Positions 24,791 to 33,928 of a stretch of DNA of 64,000 nt are shown in pieces; positions within the stretch are counted from its first letter, which is position 1; every line of letters begins with the position of its first letter. The stretch is from contig NZ_FNPT01000003.1 of assembly GCF_900107375.1 (NCBI RefSeq), positions 186,001 through 250,000 of the forward strand, written 5' to 3'. This DNA is from Lysobacter sp. yr284. Lineage in GTDB: Bacteria; Pseudomonadota; Gammaproteobacteria; Xanthomonadales; Xanthomonadaceae. The translations under genes and the position numbers were made by a program. Under the pieces are notes generated by a model that worked only from the letters and a program-made list of their open reading frames with translations, made no database searches and was not told the DNA's origin.

Positions 24791-25306
24791 ATGGACTGGA
24801 ACGAGCAACTGTGGGTGGTCGGCGGTGCGGCCTATGCGATGCTGCTCGGCGGCGCGATCGGATTCGAACGCGAGTTGAAGAACCGGCCCGCGGGATTCCG
24901 CACCCACATGCTGGTGGCCGGCGCGTCCTCGCTGCTGATCGGCATGGGCCTGCTGGCGCTGAACGATCCGCGCTTTCGCGCGCCGTTCCTGGTCAACATG
25001 GACCCGATGCGCCTGGTCGAGGCGGTGGTGGCGGGGGTGTCGTTCATCGGCGCCGGCACCATCTTCGCCTGGCGCGGCGGTCGCGACATCGCCGGCATCA
25101 CCACCGCCGCCTCCCTGCTGATGGCGGCGGTGATCGGCGCCTGCGCCGGATTGCGTTACCACGTGCTGGCGCTGGCGGCGACCGCGTTGACCCTGTTGGT
25201 GCTGGTTGCGCTCAAGCGCGCCGAGCGCGGACCCGGTCTCAAGTCCAAGATTGCGGCCGAATCCGAATCCGAATCTCGATCAGGGTCCGGATCGGACCCA
25301 CGCTGA
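24791..25306 (+). CDS. MgtC/SapB family membrane protein
   Basis: A 171-residue inner-membrane protein with four to five helices. The MgtC signature is present: LLGGAIGFERELKNRPAGFRTHMLV and VVAGVSFIGAGTIF. MgtC proteins help cells cope with low Mg2+ or acid, partly by inhibiting ATP synthase. AAAGGAA is 7 bases before the ATG at 24791; an upstream in-frame ATG at 24764 is possible. The C-terminus is a short Ser/Glu/Gly run (SESESESRSGSGS) from a small hexameric DNA repeat. It ends 3 bases from the stop of the convergent topoisomerase. Confidence 0.85.
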   Translation: MDWNEQLWVVGGAAYAMLLGGAIGFERELKNRPAGFRTHMLVAGASSLLIGMGLLALNDPRFRAPFLVNMDPMRLVEAVVAGVSFIGAGTIFAWRGGRDIAGITTAASLLMAAVIGACAGLRYHVLALAATALTLLVLVALKRAERGPGLKSKIAAESESESRSGSGSDPR

Positions 25307-25309
25307 GCC

Positions 25310-26359
25310 TCAGCGCCGGCGCTTGCGCAGGAACGCCAGCGCGGCGCTTTCCCATTGCCGGCCGCTCGACGGCCTGCGCGCCGGCAACGCCAGCCGGCCT
25401 TCGCGCCAGCCTTCGAGCACCGCGGGGTGGATGTAGGACTTGCGGCAGATCGCCGGGGTATTGCGCAGCAACTGCGCGACTTCGGCCACGGCCTGGTTCT
25501 CGATCCGCGCGATCGCGCGTTCGTTGCGGCGGCCGTCGCGCCGCGGCGGCGGCAGCTCGGTCAGGGCGAAGCGGCGGAACGCGGCCGCGGTCGCGCCCCA
25601 GGTGCGGAAGTCCTTGGCGGTGAAGTCCGCCCCCATCGCCTCGCGCAGGTAATCGTTGACGTCGCCGGAGTCCACCGCCTGGCGGCCGCCGTCCTCGTCG
25701 ATGTACTGGAACAACGCCTGGCCCGGCAGTTGCCGGCAACGGCGCACCAGCCGCACCAGCCGCGCGTCGTCGAGCGCTATCTGCTGGCGCAGTCCGCCCT
25801 TGCCGCGGAACGCCAGCTGCGCGCGGCCGCCGCGCAGCAGCTGCAGATGGCGCTTGCGCAGCGTGGTCAGGCCGAACGAGCCGTTGCTGCGCTGGTATTC
25901 GTCGTTGCCGACCCGCACCAGCGTGTGCGCCATCACCGCCACCACGATCGCCAGCACCTTGGTCCGCGGCAGCCCGGATTGGGCGAGGTCGGCGCGCACC
26001 CGCCGGCGCAGCGCGGGCAGGGCGGCGGCGAAGGCGACGGTGCGGTCGAACTTGCCGCGATCGCGCAACGCGCGCCAGCGCGGGTGATAGCGGTACTGCT
26101 TGCGCCCGCGCGCATCGCGGCCGGTGGCTTGCAGGTGGCCGCGCGGATCGGCGCAGATCCACACCTCGGTGTAGGCCGGCGGGATCGCCAGCGCGCGGAT
26201 GCGCTCGAGCTGGCGCGGCGCGCGCAGCGGACGCCCGCGCGCGTCGCGGTAGGCGAAGCCGCGGCCGGCGCGGCGGCGGCTGAAACCGGGCTCGTCGTCG
26301 TCGACGTAGCGCAGGCCGGCGCCGCGGGCGTCGGGATCGGCGGGCGGGGAGGAGGTCAT
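25310..26359 (-). CDS. DNA topoisomerase IB
   Basis: A 349-residue type IB topoisomerase of the bacterial/poxvirus kind, which relaxes supercoils through a 3'-phosphotyrosyl intermediate. The N-terminal domain (YVDDDEPGFSRRRAGRGFAY, IPPAYTEVWICADPRGHLQATG) and catalytic domain are complete: the RVGNDEYQRSNGSFGLTTL motif with catalytic Arg, a Lys in FRGKGG, and the nucleophile Tyr in CRKSYIHP. Length is normal for the family. Lone gene, divergent from a siderophore receptor. Confidence 0.93.
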   Translation of the reverse strand: MTSSPPADPDARGAGLRYVDDDEPGFSRRRAGRGFAYRDARGRPLRAPRQLERIRALAIPPAYTEVWICADPRGHLQATGRDARGRKQYRYHPRWRALRDRGKFDRTVAFAAALPALRRRVRADLAQSGLPRTKVLAIVVAVMAHTLVRVGNDEYQRSNGSFGLTTLRKRHLQLLRGGRAQLAFRGKGGLRQQIALDDARLVRLVRRCRQLPGQALFQYIDEDGGRQAVDSGDVNDYLREAMGADFTAKDFRTWGATAAAFRRFALTELPPPRRDGRRNERAIARIENQAVAEVAQLLRNTPAICRKSYIHPAVLEGWREGRLALPARRPSSGRQWESAALAFLRKRRR

Positions 26360-26487
26360 GGGTCTTTGATACGGGGTGGCGCGTCAACGCGGCAGCAAGA
26401 AACCGGAAACGGCCGCCGCGATTTGCGTCTTTCGCTCGCGCAGATGCGCAGCCGTCGAAATGCCGGCACGGCTCCGGGCCGGGCCTG

Positions 26488-26512
26488 CTATTGCGATCCG
26501 TTCTCATTTGCT
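26488..26512 (+). promoter_or_regulatory. Fur-like site upstream of the siderophore receptor
   Basis: GCGATCCGTTCTCATTTGC, starting near 26493, matches the right half of the Fur box (TCATT core) but only about 9 of 19 positions overall. Its place 60-90 bases before the receptor start and the nature of the operon make iron control likely. Confidence 0.4.
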
Positions 26513-26575
26513 ATGATGTGCCGCGTCAGCCGCTGCACCTGCAGTCAGCCAAACGATTCCATCGGGCCGACTCTC

Positions 26576-28810
26576 GTGTACGCAGAAGGATCTCTGCGCG
26601 CTTTCGCGCGCTCTCCGCTTTCCCTTTCCCTCGCCCTGGCGCTGCTGCTGCCGGTCGCCGCGCACGCGGGCGACGCCGAATCCGCCGCCGCGCCGGCGGA
26701 GGCTGCCGACGCGCAGACCCTCGACACCGTGCGGGTCAACGCCTACCGCACCGCCACCCATTCCCAGGGCGCGACCAAGACCGACGCGTCGATCGCGCAG
26801 ACGCCGCAGTCGATCGCGGTGATCGCGCGCGAGGAACTCGACGCCCGCGGCGTGCAGAGCCTCAACGACGCCATGCGCTACGTCGCCGGCGTGTCGCTGG
26901 AGAGCAGCGGCATCGACAACCGCGTCGACGACTTCCGCATCCGCGGCTACGACGCCGGCAGCTGGAGCAACAACGTCACCCTCGACGGCCTGCGCGCGCC
27001 GCAGGGCGGGCAGTGGAACCGGACCATGTTCGACACCTGGAACCTGGAGCGGGTGGAGGTGCTCAAGGGCCCGTCGGCGGTGATGTACGGCCAGGTCGCC
27101 CCCGGTGGCATGGTCAACCAGGTCAGCAAGACGCCGACGCCGGGCCAGCAGCAGGCGCTGCAGCTGGGCCTGGACGGCCACGGCCAGTACAGCGCGGCCT
27201 TCGACGTCGGCACCGGGACCGACGACGACGCCCACCTGGTGCGCCTGGTCGGCCTGTACCGCGACGGCGACACCCAGATCAAGCACACCGAGCAGAAGCA
27301 CTGGTTCCTCGCGCCCAGTTACACCTGGCAGATCGCCGAGCGCACCCGCCTGACTCTGCTCGGCCTGTACCAGAAGGACGACGGCGGCTCGACCTACCAG
27401 TTCCTGCCGATGGACGGCACCCTGCGCCCGACCCGCTACGGCCGGATGAAGAACACCACCTTCATCGGCGAGCCGGGCTGGAACACCTACGACCGCACCA
27501 TCTGGACCGCGGGCTGGCTGTTCGAGCACAGCTTCGACGAGAACTGGACCCTGAGCCAGAGCGCGCGCCGCACCCACGTCGATTCGCTGTATCGCGGCGT
27601 GATCACCCTCGGCGCGCTGAGCGCGGACGGCCGCACCCAGAATCGCCGCGCCACCTACGGCGACGGCGACTCCGACGGCGATACCGTCGACACCCGCATC
27701 CAGGGCAAGTTCGTCACCGGCGCGGTCGCGCACACGCTGCTGTTCGGCGTGGACTGGCAGAAGGCCGATTGGGTCGGCGGCCGCGGCGCGATGAGCAACC
27801 CGGCGCCGATCGACATCTTCCATCCGGTCTACACCGGCTACACCCCGGTGGTGCGTTCGGTCGGGCTGTCGCGCGGCACCAACGAGCAGACCGGCGCCTA
27901 CTTGCAGGACCAGATGGCGTTCGGCAACTGGCGCGTGCTGCTCGGCGGCCGCTACGACCGCACCGACGACGACACCGCCACCGCGACCCGAACCGTCGCC
28001 ACCGGCGTCGTCACGCCGTGGGTGCGCACGCGCTTGAAGAACGACGCCTTCACCGGCCGCGCCGGCGTGCTCTACGCCGCGCCCGGCGGCTGGTCGCCGT
28101 ACCTGAGCTACGCCGAGTCGTTCCAGCCGGCCACCACCGACATCAACCAGAGCTACACCCGCACGCCGTTCGACCCGATCACCGGCAAGCAGTGGGAGGG
28201 CGGGGTGAAGTTCCAGCCGTCGGGCTTCGACGGCCTGATCACGCTGTCGGCCTACGACCTGCGCCAGGAGAACATCCTGGTCGACGATCCCGACCCGAGC
28301 CACGTCAACTGCGGCGCCAGCGGCGCGCTGCGCTGCCAGGCGCAGAGCGGCGAAGGCCGCGTGCGCGGGCTGGAGCTGGAAGCGCGGGTGACCCCGCTGG
28401 AAGGCTTCAGCGTGATCGGCGCGGCCTCGCGCATGGATTCGGAAGTGACCAAGGGCGCGCCGGAACTGCGCGGCAAGCAATTGGCGCAGGTGCCGGAATG
28501 GACCGCGACCGCGTGGCTGGACTACACCTTCCACGCCGGCGCGCTGGAAGGCCTGGGCCTGGCCGCGGGCGTGCGCTACAACGGCGAAAGCTACGGCGAC
28601 AGCGCCAACCTCTACCGCATCGCGTCCTATACCGTGTTCGACGCCGCGATCCGCTACCGCGTCGATACCGGCACGGGCCCGGCGACCCAGTTCGCGATCA
28701 ACATCGGCAACCTCAGCGACAAGACCTACATCTCCACCTGCGGCAGCGTCGCCTCGTGCTACTACGGCACCGGCCGCACCGTGGTCGCCAGCGTGCGGTT
28801 GAGCTGGTGA
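26576..28810 (+). CDS. TonB-dependent siderophore receptor (FhuA-like)
   Basis: A 744-residue receptor for ferric siderophores. TonB-box region LDTVRVNAY; plug with TPQSIAVIAREELDARG, FRIRGYDAGSWSNNVTLDG and VEVLKGPSAVMYGQVAPGG; barrel ending GRTVVASVRLSW with a terminal aromatic. These plug motifs are those of the FhuA/ferrichrome branch. The GTG at 26576 gives a good signal peptide (SLSLALALLLPVAAHA) but no obvious ribosome site. ATG codons at 26513 and 26516 are in frame, but they abut the Fur-like site. It heads an operon with two small membrane proteins, a PepSY reductase and an esterase. Confidence 0.88.
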   Translation: MYAEGSLRAFARSPLSLSLALALLLPVAAHAGDAESAAAPAEAADAQTLDTVRVNAYRTATHSQGATKTDASIAQTPQSIAVIAREELDARGVQSLNDAMRYVAGVSLESSGIDNRVDDFRIRGYDAGSWSNNVTLDGLRAPQGGQWNRTMFDTWNLERVEVLKGPSAVMYGQVAPGGMVNQVSKTPTPGQQQALQLGLDGHGQYSAAFDVGTGTDDDAHLVRLVGLYRDGDTQIKHTEQKHWFLAPSYTWQIAERTRLTLLGLYQKDDGGSTYQFLPMDGTLRPTRYGRMKNTTFIGEPGWNTYDRTIWTAGWLFEHSFDENWTLSQSARRTHVDSLYRGVITLGALSADGRTQNRRATYGDGDSDGDTVDTRIQGKFVTGAVAHTLLFGVDWQKADWVGGRGAMSNPAPIDIFHPVYTGYTPVVRSVGLSRGTNEQTGAYLQDQMAFGNWRVLLGGRYDRTDDDTATATRTVATGVVTPWVRTRLKNDAFTGRAGVLYAAPGGWSPYLSYAESFQPATTDINQSYTRTPFDPITGKQWEGGVKFQPSGFDGLITLSAYDLRQENILVDDPDPSHVNCGASGALRCQAQSGEGRVRGLELEARVTPLEGFSVIGAASRMDSEVTKGAPELRGKQLAQVPEWTATAWLDYTFHAGALEGLGLAAGVRYNGESYGDSANLYRIASYTVFDAAIRYRVDTGTGPATQFAINIGNLSDKTYISTCGSVASCYYGTGRTVVASVRLSW

Positions 28811-28842
28811 CCGGTTTCGCCGCGAACGTTGCGGTTGCCCTC

Positions 28843-28979
28843 TGTAGGAGCGGCGCAAGCCGCGACCGCAGAGCGTCCGTTCGCGGCGAAACCTGCGGCG
28901 CAGGACGGATGGCACGGCCGCCCGCGTGCATTTCCTCGGCGCCTGTCCTTACCGCGTCGCGGCTCGCGCCGCTCCTACA
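28843..28979. repeat. REP-like inverted doublet inside the iron operon
   Basis: A plus-strand copy at 28843-28868 (TGTAGGAGCGGCGCAAGCCG then CGACCG) and an inverted copy at 28953-28979, with the arms differing at a few bases and 84 bases between. Same element as at 2493-2580. It separates the receptor from the rest of the operon and, as a large RNA hairpin, could lower expression of the downstream genes relative to the receptor or stabilise the receptor message. Confidence 0.75.
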
Positions 28980-28991
28980 GGGGGCGGCGCG

Positions 28992-29261
28992 ATGAATCCG
29001 TGGTGGGCGGCGCCGGCGATGGCGTTCGGCGTCGTCGGCGCGTGGTTGCTGTATCTCGCATCGCCGCAGCAACTTTGGCGCCCCGCGCCGTTGCGCGTGT
29101 GGCCCGGCGCCGCGTGCGCAGCGTTGTCGCTGGCGTTGCTGTGGCCGGCGATGGGCGCGGCCGCGGCGGTGGCGATGTGGCTGACCGTGCTGATGCTGGT
29201 GGCGACGCTGGCGCCGTTCCTCGGCGCGTGGCGCGCGCGTCGCCGCGAGGCGGCGCGGTGA
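28992..29261 (+). CDS. small membrane protein, DUF3325-like
   Basis: An 89-residue inner-membrane protein with about three helices, resembling DUF3325 proteins that accompany siderophore receptors and PepSY reductases. The C-terminal helix AVAMWLTVLMLVATLAPFLGA and its basic tail (WRARRREAAR) fit. No ribosome site beyond GGGGG upstream. Its stop overlaps the next start (GTGA), so they are coupled. The family's function is unknown; assistance in iron reduction is inferred from synteny. Confidence 0.65.
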   Translation: MNPWWAAPAMAFGVVGAWLLYLASPQQLWRPAPLRVWPGAACAALSLALLWPAMGAAAAVAMWLTVLMLVATLAPFLGAWRARRREAAR

Positions 29262-29557
29262 GAGGCGAGCGCCTGCAGAGCCGGCACTGGCTGGGCAAGG
29301 GCTCGGCCGGGCTGATCCTGGGTTTCGGGCTGGCCCTGGCGCTGTCGGGATGGTTCGCCTGGCTCGGCCCGGACGGCATCGACGGCGGAGGCGGCGGCAA
29401 GATCCAGTTCGTGATGTGGCTGGTCGCGCCGCTGTGGTGCGCGGTGTTCTCGCTGGTGTTCCTGTTCCGCAGCAGCCTGCGCGCGTGGCTGTGGCTGGGC
29501 GCGGCCAACGCGCTCGCGTTCGCCGCGCTGGCCGCGCTGCGGGCGCAGGCGGGCTAA
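29258..29557 (+). CDS. small membrane protein, DUF3649-like
   Basis: A 99-residue protein with three helices (AGLILGFGLALALSGWFAWL, FVMWLVAPLWCAVFSLVFLF, AWLWLGAANALAFAALAAL), like the DUF3649 iron-uptake proteins that sit between a TonB receptor and a PepSY reductase. The GTG start at 29258 overlaps the previous stop by 4 bases. The protein has little outside the membrane apart from a Gly-rich loop (GIDGGGGGK). Its role is inferred from gene order. Confidence 0.65.
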   Translation: MRGERLQSRHWLGKGSAGLILGFGLALALSGWFAWLGPDGIDGGGGGKIQFVMWLVAPLWCAVFSLVFLFRSSLRAWLWLGAANALAFAALAALRAQAG

Positions 29558-29571
29558 GGCGGGCAGGCGCG

Positions 29572-31164
29572 ATGAAGATCCGCAGCGACATCGTCAAGGT
29601 CTACAAGGACGTGCACATCTGGGTCGGCATCGTCGCCGGCCTGATGCTGTTCGTGGCGTTCTACGGCGGCGCGATCACCATGTTCGAGAAGCCGCTGGAG
29701 CGCTGGGCCACGCCGCCGGCCGCGCTGGCGCCGCCGGTGCCGCTGGCGCGCGCGGACGAACTGGTCGCGGCGACCATCGCCGCGCATCCGCAGGCGGCCA
29801 AACACTATCTGGTGATGGTCGAGACCGCGGCCGACCAGCCCGCGCGGGTGATCTGGCGCGAGCCCGGCGCGCGCCGCCGCGAATTCGTCGACCACGGCGC
29901 CAGCTTCGGTCCAGACGGCGAACTGCAGACCCAGCGCCTGGCCAAGGCGCCGGTGGCGCAGTTGATCGACACCCTGCACCAGAAGGTCGGCCTGCCGCTG
30001 CCCGATCCGGCCGCGCGCTGGATCATGGGCGCGGTGTCGCTGCTGTACGCGCTGGCTCTGGTCTCGGGACTGATCGTGCTGCTGCCGACCCTGCTCAAGG
30101 ACCTGTTCGCGCTGCGCATCGGCAAGAACATCAAGCGCCTGTGGCTGGACGTGCACAACGCGCTGGGCATCGTCAGCCTGCCGTTCCACCTGATCATGGC
30201 GCTGACCTGCGTGGTGTTCGCCTTCCACGACGAGTTCTACGACGCGCAGGACAAAGCGATTTACCCGCAGGGCATCCAGTGGGGCCGCGAAGAAGCCGCG
30301 CCGCCGCCGGCGCCCGGCGCGACGCCGCTGCCTGCGCAGGAACTGCTGCGGCGGGTCAACGCGCAACTGCCCGGCTTTCGCGTGTTCGGTTTCGGGTTCG
30401 AGCAGCGCGACGGCCGCCTGGAAGCGCAGGTGACCGGCCTGGACACGCGTTACGGCACCCGCGCGCGCACCTATGCCTCGACCCACCTGGACCCCTACAC
30501 CGGGCAGGTCGATCCGCACGACCTGCCGGGCCACCTCGGCGGCTGGGATTCGGCAGTGAATACCTTCTTCATGCTTCACTTCGGCAGCTTCGGCGGCAAC
30601 AGCGTGCGCTGGATGTATCTGCTGCTGGGCCTGGCCGGCGCGATGCTGTTCTACACCGGCAACCTGCTGTGGATCGAATCGCGGCGCAAGAAGGACCGCG
30701 GCCAGGGCGCGGCGGTGCAGACGCGCGCCTCGCGCGCGCTCGGCGCGCTCACCGTCGGGGTGAGCTTGGGCTGCGTGGCGGGCATTTCGGCCACGCTCGC
30801 GGCGACCAAGTGGCTGCCGGGCCGGGTCGGCGATCTGGCGGCGTGGCACGAAGGCATCTACTACGCGGTCTTCGTCGCCGCGGTGGCCTGGGCGTTCGCG
30901 CGCGGCGCGGCACGCTCTGCGGTCGAGCTGGCGTGGCTGTGCGCGGCGCTGACCCTGGCGATCCCGCTGTCGAGCCTGGCCGGCGTCTGCGGCCTCGGCG
31001 GCGCCTGGAACCATGCCGGCGCCGGCGTGGTGATCGACTGCGCCGCGCTGGCCGCGGTGCCGGCGTTCGCGCTGATCGCGCTGCGCACGCGCCGGCGCAT
31101 GCAGCGCGGGCATGCCGACAGCATCTGGTCGGCGCGCGAGGGCGCGCCGGTTCCGTCTTCGTAA
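29572..31164 (+). CDS. PepSY-domain ferric reductase-like membrane protein
   Basis: A 530-residue inner-membrane protein of the PepSY_TM family. N-terminal helix with VYKDVHIWVGIVAGLMLFVAF (a His likely to bind heme), periplasmic PepSY segments, a second His helix region (RLWLDVHNALGIVSLPFHLI), NTFFMLHFGSFGG, and further helices near 420-500. Family members of this type move electrons across the membrane to reduce siderophore-bound Fe3+ in the periplasm. It follows the two small membrane genes and is followed 11 bases later by a siderophore esterase. Confidence 0.8.
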   Translation: MKIRSDIVKVYKDVHIWVGIVAGLMLFVAFYGGAITMFEKPLERWATPPAALAPPVPLARADELVAATIAAHPQAAKHYLVMVETAADQPARVIWREPGARRREFVDHGASFGPDGELQTQRLAKAPVAQLIDTLHQKVGLPLPDPAARWIMGAVSLLYALALVSGLIVLLPTLLKDLFALRIGKNIKRLWLDVHNALGIVSLPFHLIMALTCVVFAFHDEFYDAQDKAIYPQGIQWGREEAAPPPAPGATPLPAQELLRRVNAQLPGFRVFGFGFEQRDGRLEAQVTGLDTRYGTRARTYASTHLDPYTGQVDPHDLPGHLGGWDSAVNTFFMLHFGSFGGNSVRWMYLLLGLAGAMLFYTGNLLWIESRRKKDRGQGAAVQTRASRALGALTVGVSLGCVAGISATLAATKWLPGRVGDLAAWHEGIYYAVFVAAVAWAFARGAARSAVELAWLCAALTLAIPLSSLAGVCGLGGAWNHAGAGVVIDCAALAAVPAFALIALRTRRRMQRGHADSIWSAREGAPVPSS

Positions 31165-31175
31165 GCGAGTCCGCC

Positions 31176-32201
31176 ATGCCTTTCCCCGAACCTGTATCGG
31201 TGCGTCGTTTTCGCGCAAGCCTGCGCGCGTTGGCCGGCATCGCCGCGCTCGCACTGTGCCTGGCCGCGCCGACGGCGGTCGCGCAGCCCGATCCGAACCA
31301 GCGCATCGGCGCGACCGTGGCCGACGCGCCGTCGCCGCACTATCGCTTCGAGCGCTTCGTGGTCGCCTCCGCCGACGGCCAGCGGCACTGGCGCATCCAG
31401 CTCGGCATTCCGCGCCAGCGCGCCGGCCGGGACGGATTCGCGGCGCTGTACATGCTCGACGGCAATGCCGCGCTGATGGAGTTCGACGCGCCGCTGCTGG
31501 CGCAACTCGCGCGCGGGCGGGCGCCGGTGCTGGTGTTCGTCGGCTACGACAACGAACTGCGCATCGACGGCGCCGCGCGCACCCGCGACTACACCCCCAG
31601 CGCGGTCGACGACGGCCTGGGGCAGGGGCCGCGCGGCGGCGGCGCGGCCGCGTTCGCGGCGGCGCTGGTCGAACGCATCGGGCCGCAGGTGCGCCGCCGC
31701 GTCCGCATCGACCGCGCGCGCGAGGCGCTGTGGGGACATTCGCTCGGCGGCCTGTTCGTGCTCGATCTGCTCTATACCCGCGCCGATGCGTTCGCGCAGT
31801 GGTTCCCGGCCAGCCCGTCGCTGTGGTGGGACAACGGCCGCGAACTCGGCGAGCCGGAGCGGCGGTTCCTGCAGGCCGAACTGCCGCGCCCGGCGAGCGT
31901 GGCGATCATGCAGGGCGGACGCGAGCGCCAGCCGCGCAGTCCCGACGCCGGCAACGACGGCGCGGGCAACCACGATCCGCGCGTGGCCGCGCACCGCGCC
32001 CGCATCGCCGCGGTGCCGGCCGATGCCGCGCAACAACTGGCGCTGCGCTTGCACGCCAAGCCGGGGCTGCACGCCTGCTATCGCGAATTCGCCGAACTGG
32101 GCCACGGCCCGATGCTGCGCGCCTCGGTGCGCGCGGCGGCGCTGGCGATGGCGGGCGATCCGGCGCGAGCCTGCGAGGCCGGGCAGGTCGAGCCGCATTG
32201 A
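31176..32201 (+). CDS. periplasmic esterase, IroE/Fes-like
   Basis: A 341-residue exported alpha/beta hydrolase (signal peptide to about residue 36, AALALCLAAPTAVAQ) of the esterase D/IroE group, which hydrolyses the ester backbone of catecholate siderophores. Elbow motif ALWGHSLGGLFVLDLLY with the catalytic Ser; PASPSLWWDNGREL follows as in IroE; catalytic His in FAELGHGPML. Placement after a receptor and a ferric reductase supports release of iron from a siderophore in the periplasm. Cleavage of another ester cannot be excluded. Confidence 0.8.
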   Translation: MPFPEPVSVRRFRASLRALAGIAALALCLAAPTAVAQPDPNQRIGATVADAPSPHYRFERFVVASADGQRHWRIQLGIPRQRAGRDGFAALYMLDGNAALMEFDAPLLAQLARGRAPVLVFVGYDNELRIDGAARTRDYTPSAVDDGLGQGPRGGGAAAFAAALVERIGPQVRRRVRIDRAREALWGHSLGGLFVLDLLYTRADAFAQWFPASPSLWWDNGRELGEPERRFLQAELPRPASVAIMQGGRERQPRSPDAGNDGAGNHDPRVAAHRARIAAVPADAAQQLALRLHAKPGLHACYREFAELGHGPMLRASVRAAALAMAGDPARACEAGQVEPH

Positions 32202-32361
32202 TCCGCCGCTTCGGCGACCTCGCGGATGCAACACCGAGGCAGGACGGGCGCCGGCTTGTTGCCTGCCGCGCCCGGGCATAAGCTCGCCGGACCCGGCGCC
32301 GCCCCCGCAGCGCGCCTGTGCATCCGGCAACCGCCGGCCGCCTACGCACACCGGAACCCCC

Positions 32362-33360
32362 ATGACCCGCCACTCGCTGTCCCTGCTCATCGCCGCCGCG
32401 CTCGCCAGCGCGGCGCTCGCGGCCTGTTCGCGCCCGCAAGCCGACGCTGCGGCGGGCGCCGCATCCGCCGAAGCGCCCGCGGCCGCCGCGCCCGCCCAAA
32501 CGCATGCGGCCGATGCCGCCTCCGCCGCTTCGGCGCAGCCCGAAGCCGGCAAGGCGTTCGTGGCGTTCAAGATCGGCCAGCTCTCGGCCGCGGCGCTCAA
32601 GGACGGCGACATCGACGTCGCCAACGACGGCAAGACCTTCGCCGTCGGCCGCCCGCCGGCCGAGGTGGCGGCGCTGCTCAGCGCCAACGGCCAGCCGACC
32701 GACGCGGTGCACCTGAGCATCCAGCCGTTGTTGGTGCGCAGCGGCGAACGCACGCTGCTGTTCGACACCGGCGCCGGCAACGCCTCCTTCGCCCGCGCCG
32801 GACGCCTGCAGGACGCGCTGCGGGCCAGCGGCAGCGAGCCGGGCCAGGTCACCGACATCTTCATCTCCCACGCCCATCCCGACCACATCGGCGGCCTGCT
32901 GACGCCTGCGGGCGCGCTGGCGTTCCCGAATGCGACCATCCACCTGTCCGCGCCGGAGTGGGCCTGGCTGCAGGCGAATAAGGACAACGCCACGCTCGTC
33001 GCCGCGATCGCGCCGAAGGTGCAGGCGTTCGCGCCGAACGCCGAACTGGTGCCGGGCACGGTCAAGGCGGTCGCGGTGGACGGGCACACGCCGGGCCACA
33101 GCGCCTACGAGATCGCCTCGGGCCAGGAACGCCTGCTGTACATCGGCGATTCCGCGCACAGCTCGATCGTTTCGGTGCAGCGCCCGCAGTGGACGATCCA
33201 GTTCGACGGCGACGCGGCCAAGGCCGAGGCCAGCCGCTACGCGCTGCTCAAGCGCATCGCCGACGGCAACCTGCACGTGTACGCCGTGCATTTCCCGTTC
33301 CCGGGGCTGGGCCGGATCAAGGCGCAGGGCGAGAGCTTCGTCTGGGTGCCGGATTTGTGA
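32362..33360 (+). CDS. MBL-fold hydrolase lipoprotein
   Basis: A 332-residue lipoprotein (lipobox LAAC, Cys near 22) with an intact metallo-beta-lactamase fold: HAHPDH in FISHAHPDHIGGLL, DGHTPGHSAYEI, LYIGDSAHSS and VYAVHFPFPGLG supply the metal ligands. An Ala-rich linker of about 45 residues follows the lipobox. It probably hydrolyses a lactone or ester in the periplasm. In contrast to the MBL gene at 11400-12296, all metal residues are present. No direct partner is apparent. Confidence 0.85.
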   Translation: MTRHSLSLLIAAALASAALAACSRPQADAAAGAASAEAPAAAAPAQTHAADAASAASAQPEAGKAFVAFKIGQLSAAALKDGDIDVANDGKTFAVGRPPAEVAALLSANGQPTDAVHLSIQPLLVRSGERTLLFDTGAGNASFARAGRLQDALRASGSEPGQVTDIFISHAHPDHIGGLLTPAGALAFPNATIHLSAPEWAWLQANKDNATLVAAIAPKVQAFAPNAELVPGTVKAVAVDGHTPGHSAYEIASGQERLLYIGDSAHSSIVSVQRPQWTIQFDGDAAKAEASRYALLKRIADGNLHVYAVHFPFPGLGRIKAQGESFVWVPDL

Positions 33361-33461
33361 GCCGCCGGCGCGGTCGGCGGCATCGCCGCGGCCGCGCAGC
33401 GACAGCGGGCTTGAGCGGCGAACGGCCGCGCCCGGGATTCGAAGGACCGCTGGAGGCGCGC

Positions 33462-33902
33462 ATGTTTCCGACCCAGGCAGGATTCGCCGCCGCGGCGATG
33501 GCCCTGGCACTGGCCGCCGCGGCCTCGTCGCCGGCGTCCGCCGTGGCGGCGGGCCCGCGCGATGGCGCGCCGGCTCGCGCCGCGGCCGCGCCGGCCGACA
33601 TCGCGCGGATGCTCGACGAGATCCACGCGTCGCCGCAACCGGCGCAGTTCGAACAGCGCGACGTCGCCGCGATCGTGCGCAGACACCTGCCGCTGGGCAG
33701 CGACCGGGCGACGGTCGCCGGCGTGTTCGAGGCCTCGCCCGGCGCCAGGATCGTCGAGGATTCGGCCGATACGCTGGTGGTGCGCGACGACCGCGGCCGG
33801 GCCATGCTCGATCCGGCCGCGCGCTCGGTGGTGATGCGTTTTTCCTTCGATGCCGCCGGCAGGCTGGCGGCGGTGTCGGCGGTGTATTTCAAGAACCAGT
33901 AG
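33462..33902 (+). CDS. secreted hypothetical protein
   Basis: A 146-residue protein with an Ala-rich signal peptide (AAAAMALALAAAASSPASA). The mature part has a helical segment (IARMLDEIHASPQPAQFEQRDVAAIVRRHLPLG) and a small beta region (VMRFSFDAAGRLAAVSAVYFK) that recalls SmpA/BamE-like beta folds, though this is only an impression. GGAGG is 5 bases before the ATG. Function unknown. Confidence 0.6.
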   Translation: MFPTQAGFAAAAMALALAAAASSPASAVAAGPRDGAPARAAAAPADIARMLDEIHASPQPAQFEQRDVAAIVRRHLPLGSDRATVAGVFEASPGARIVEDSADTLVVRDDRGRAMLDPAARSVVMRFSFDAAGRLAAVSAVYFKNQ

Positions 33903-33928
33903 CGCGCCGTCCGCGGCGCGGACCCGCA

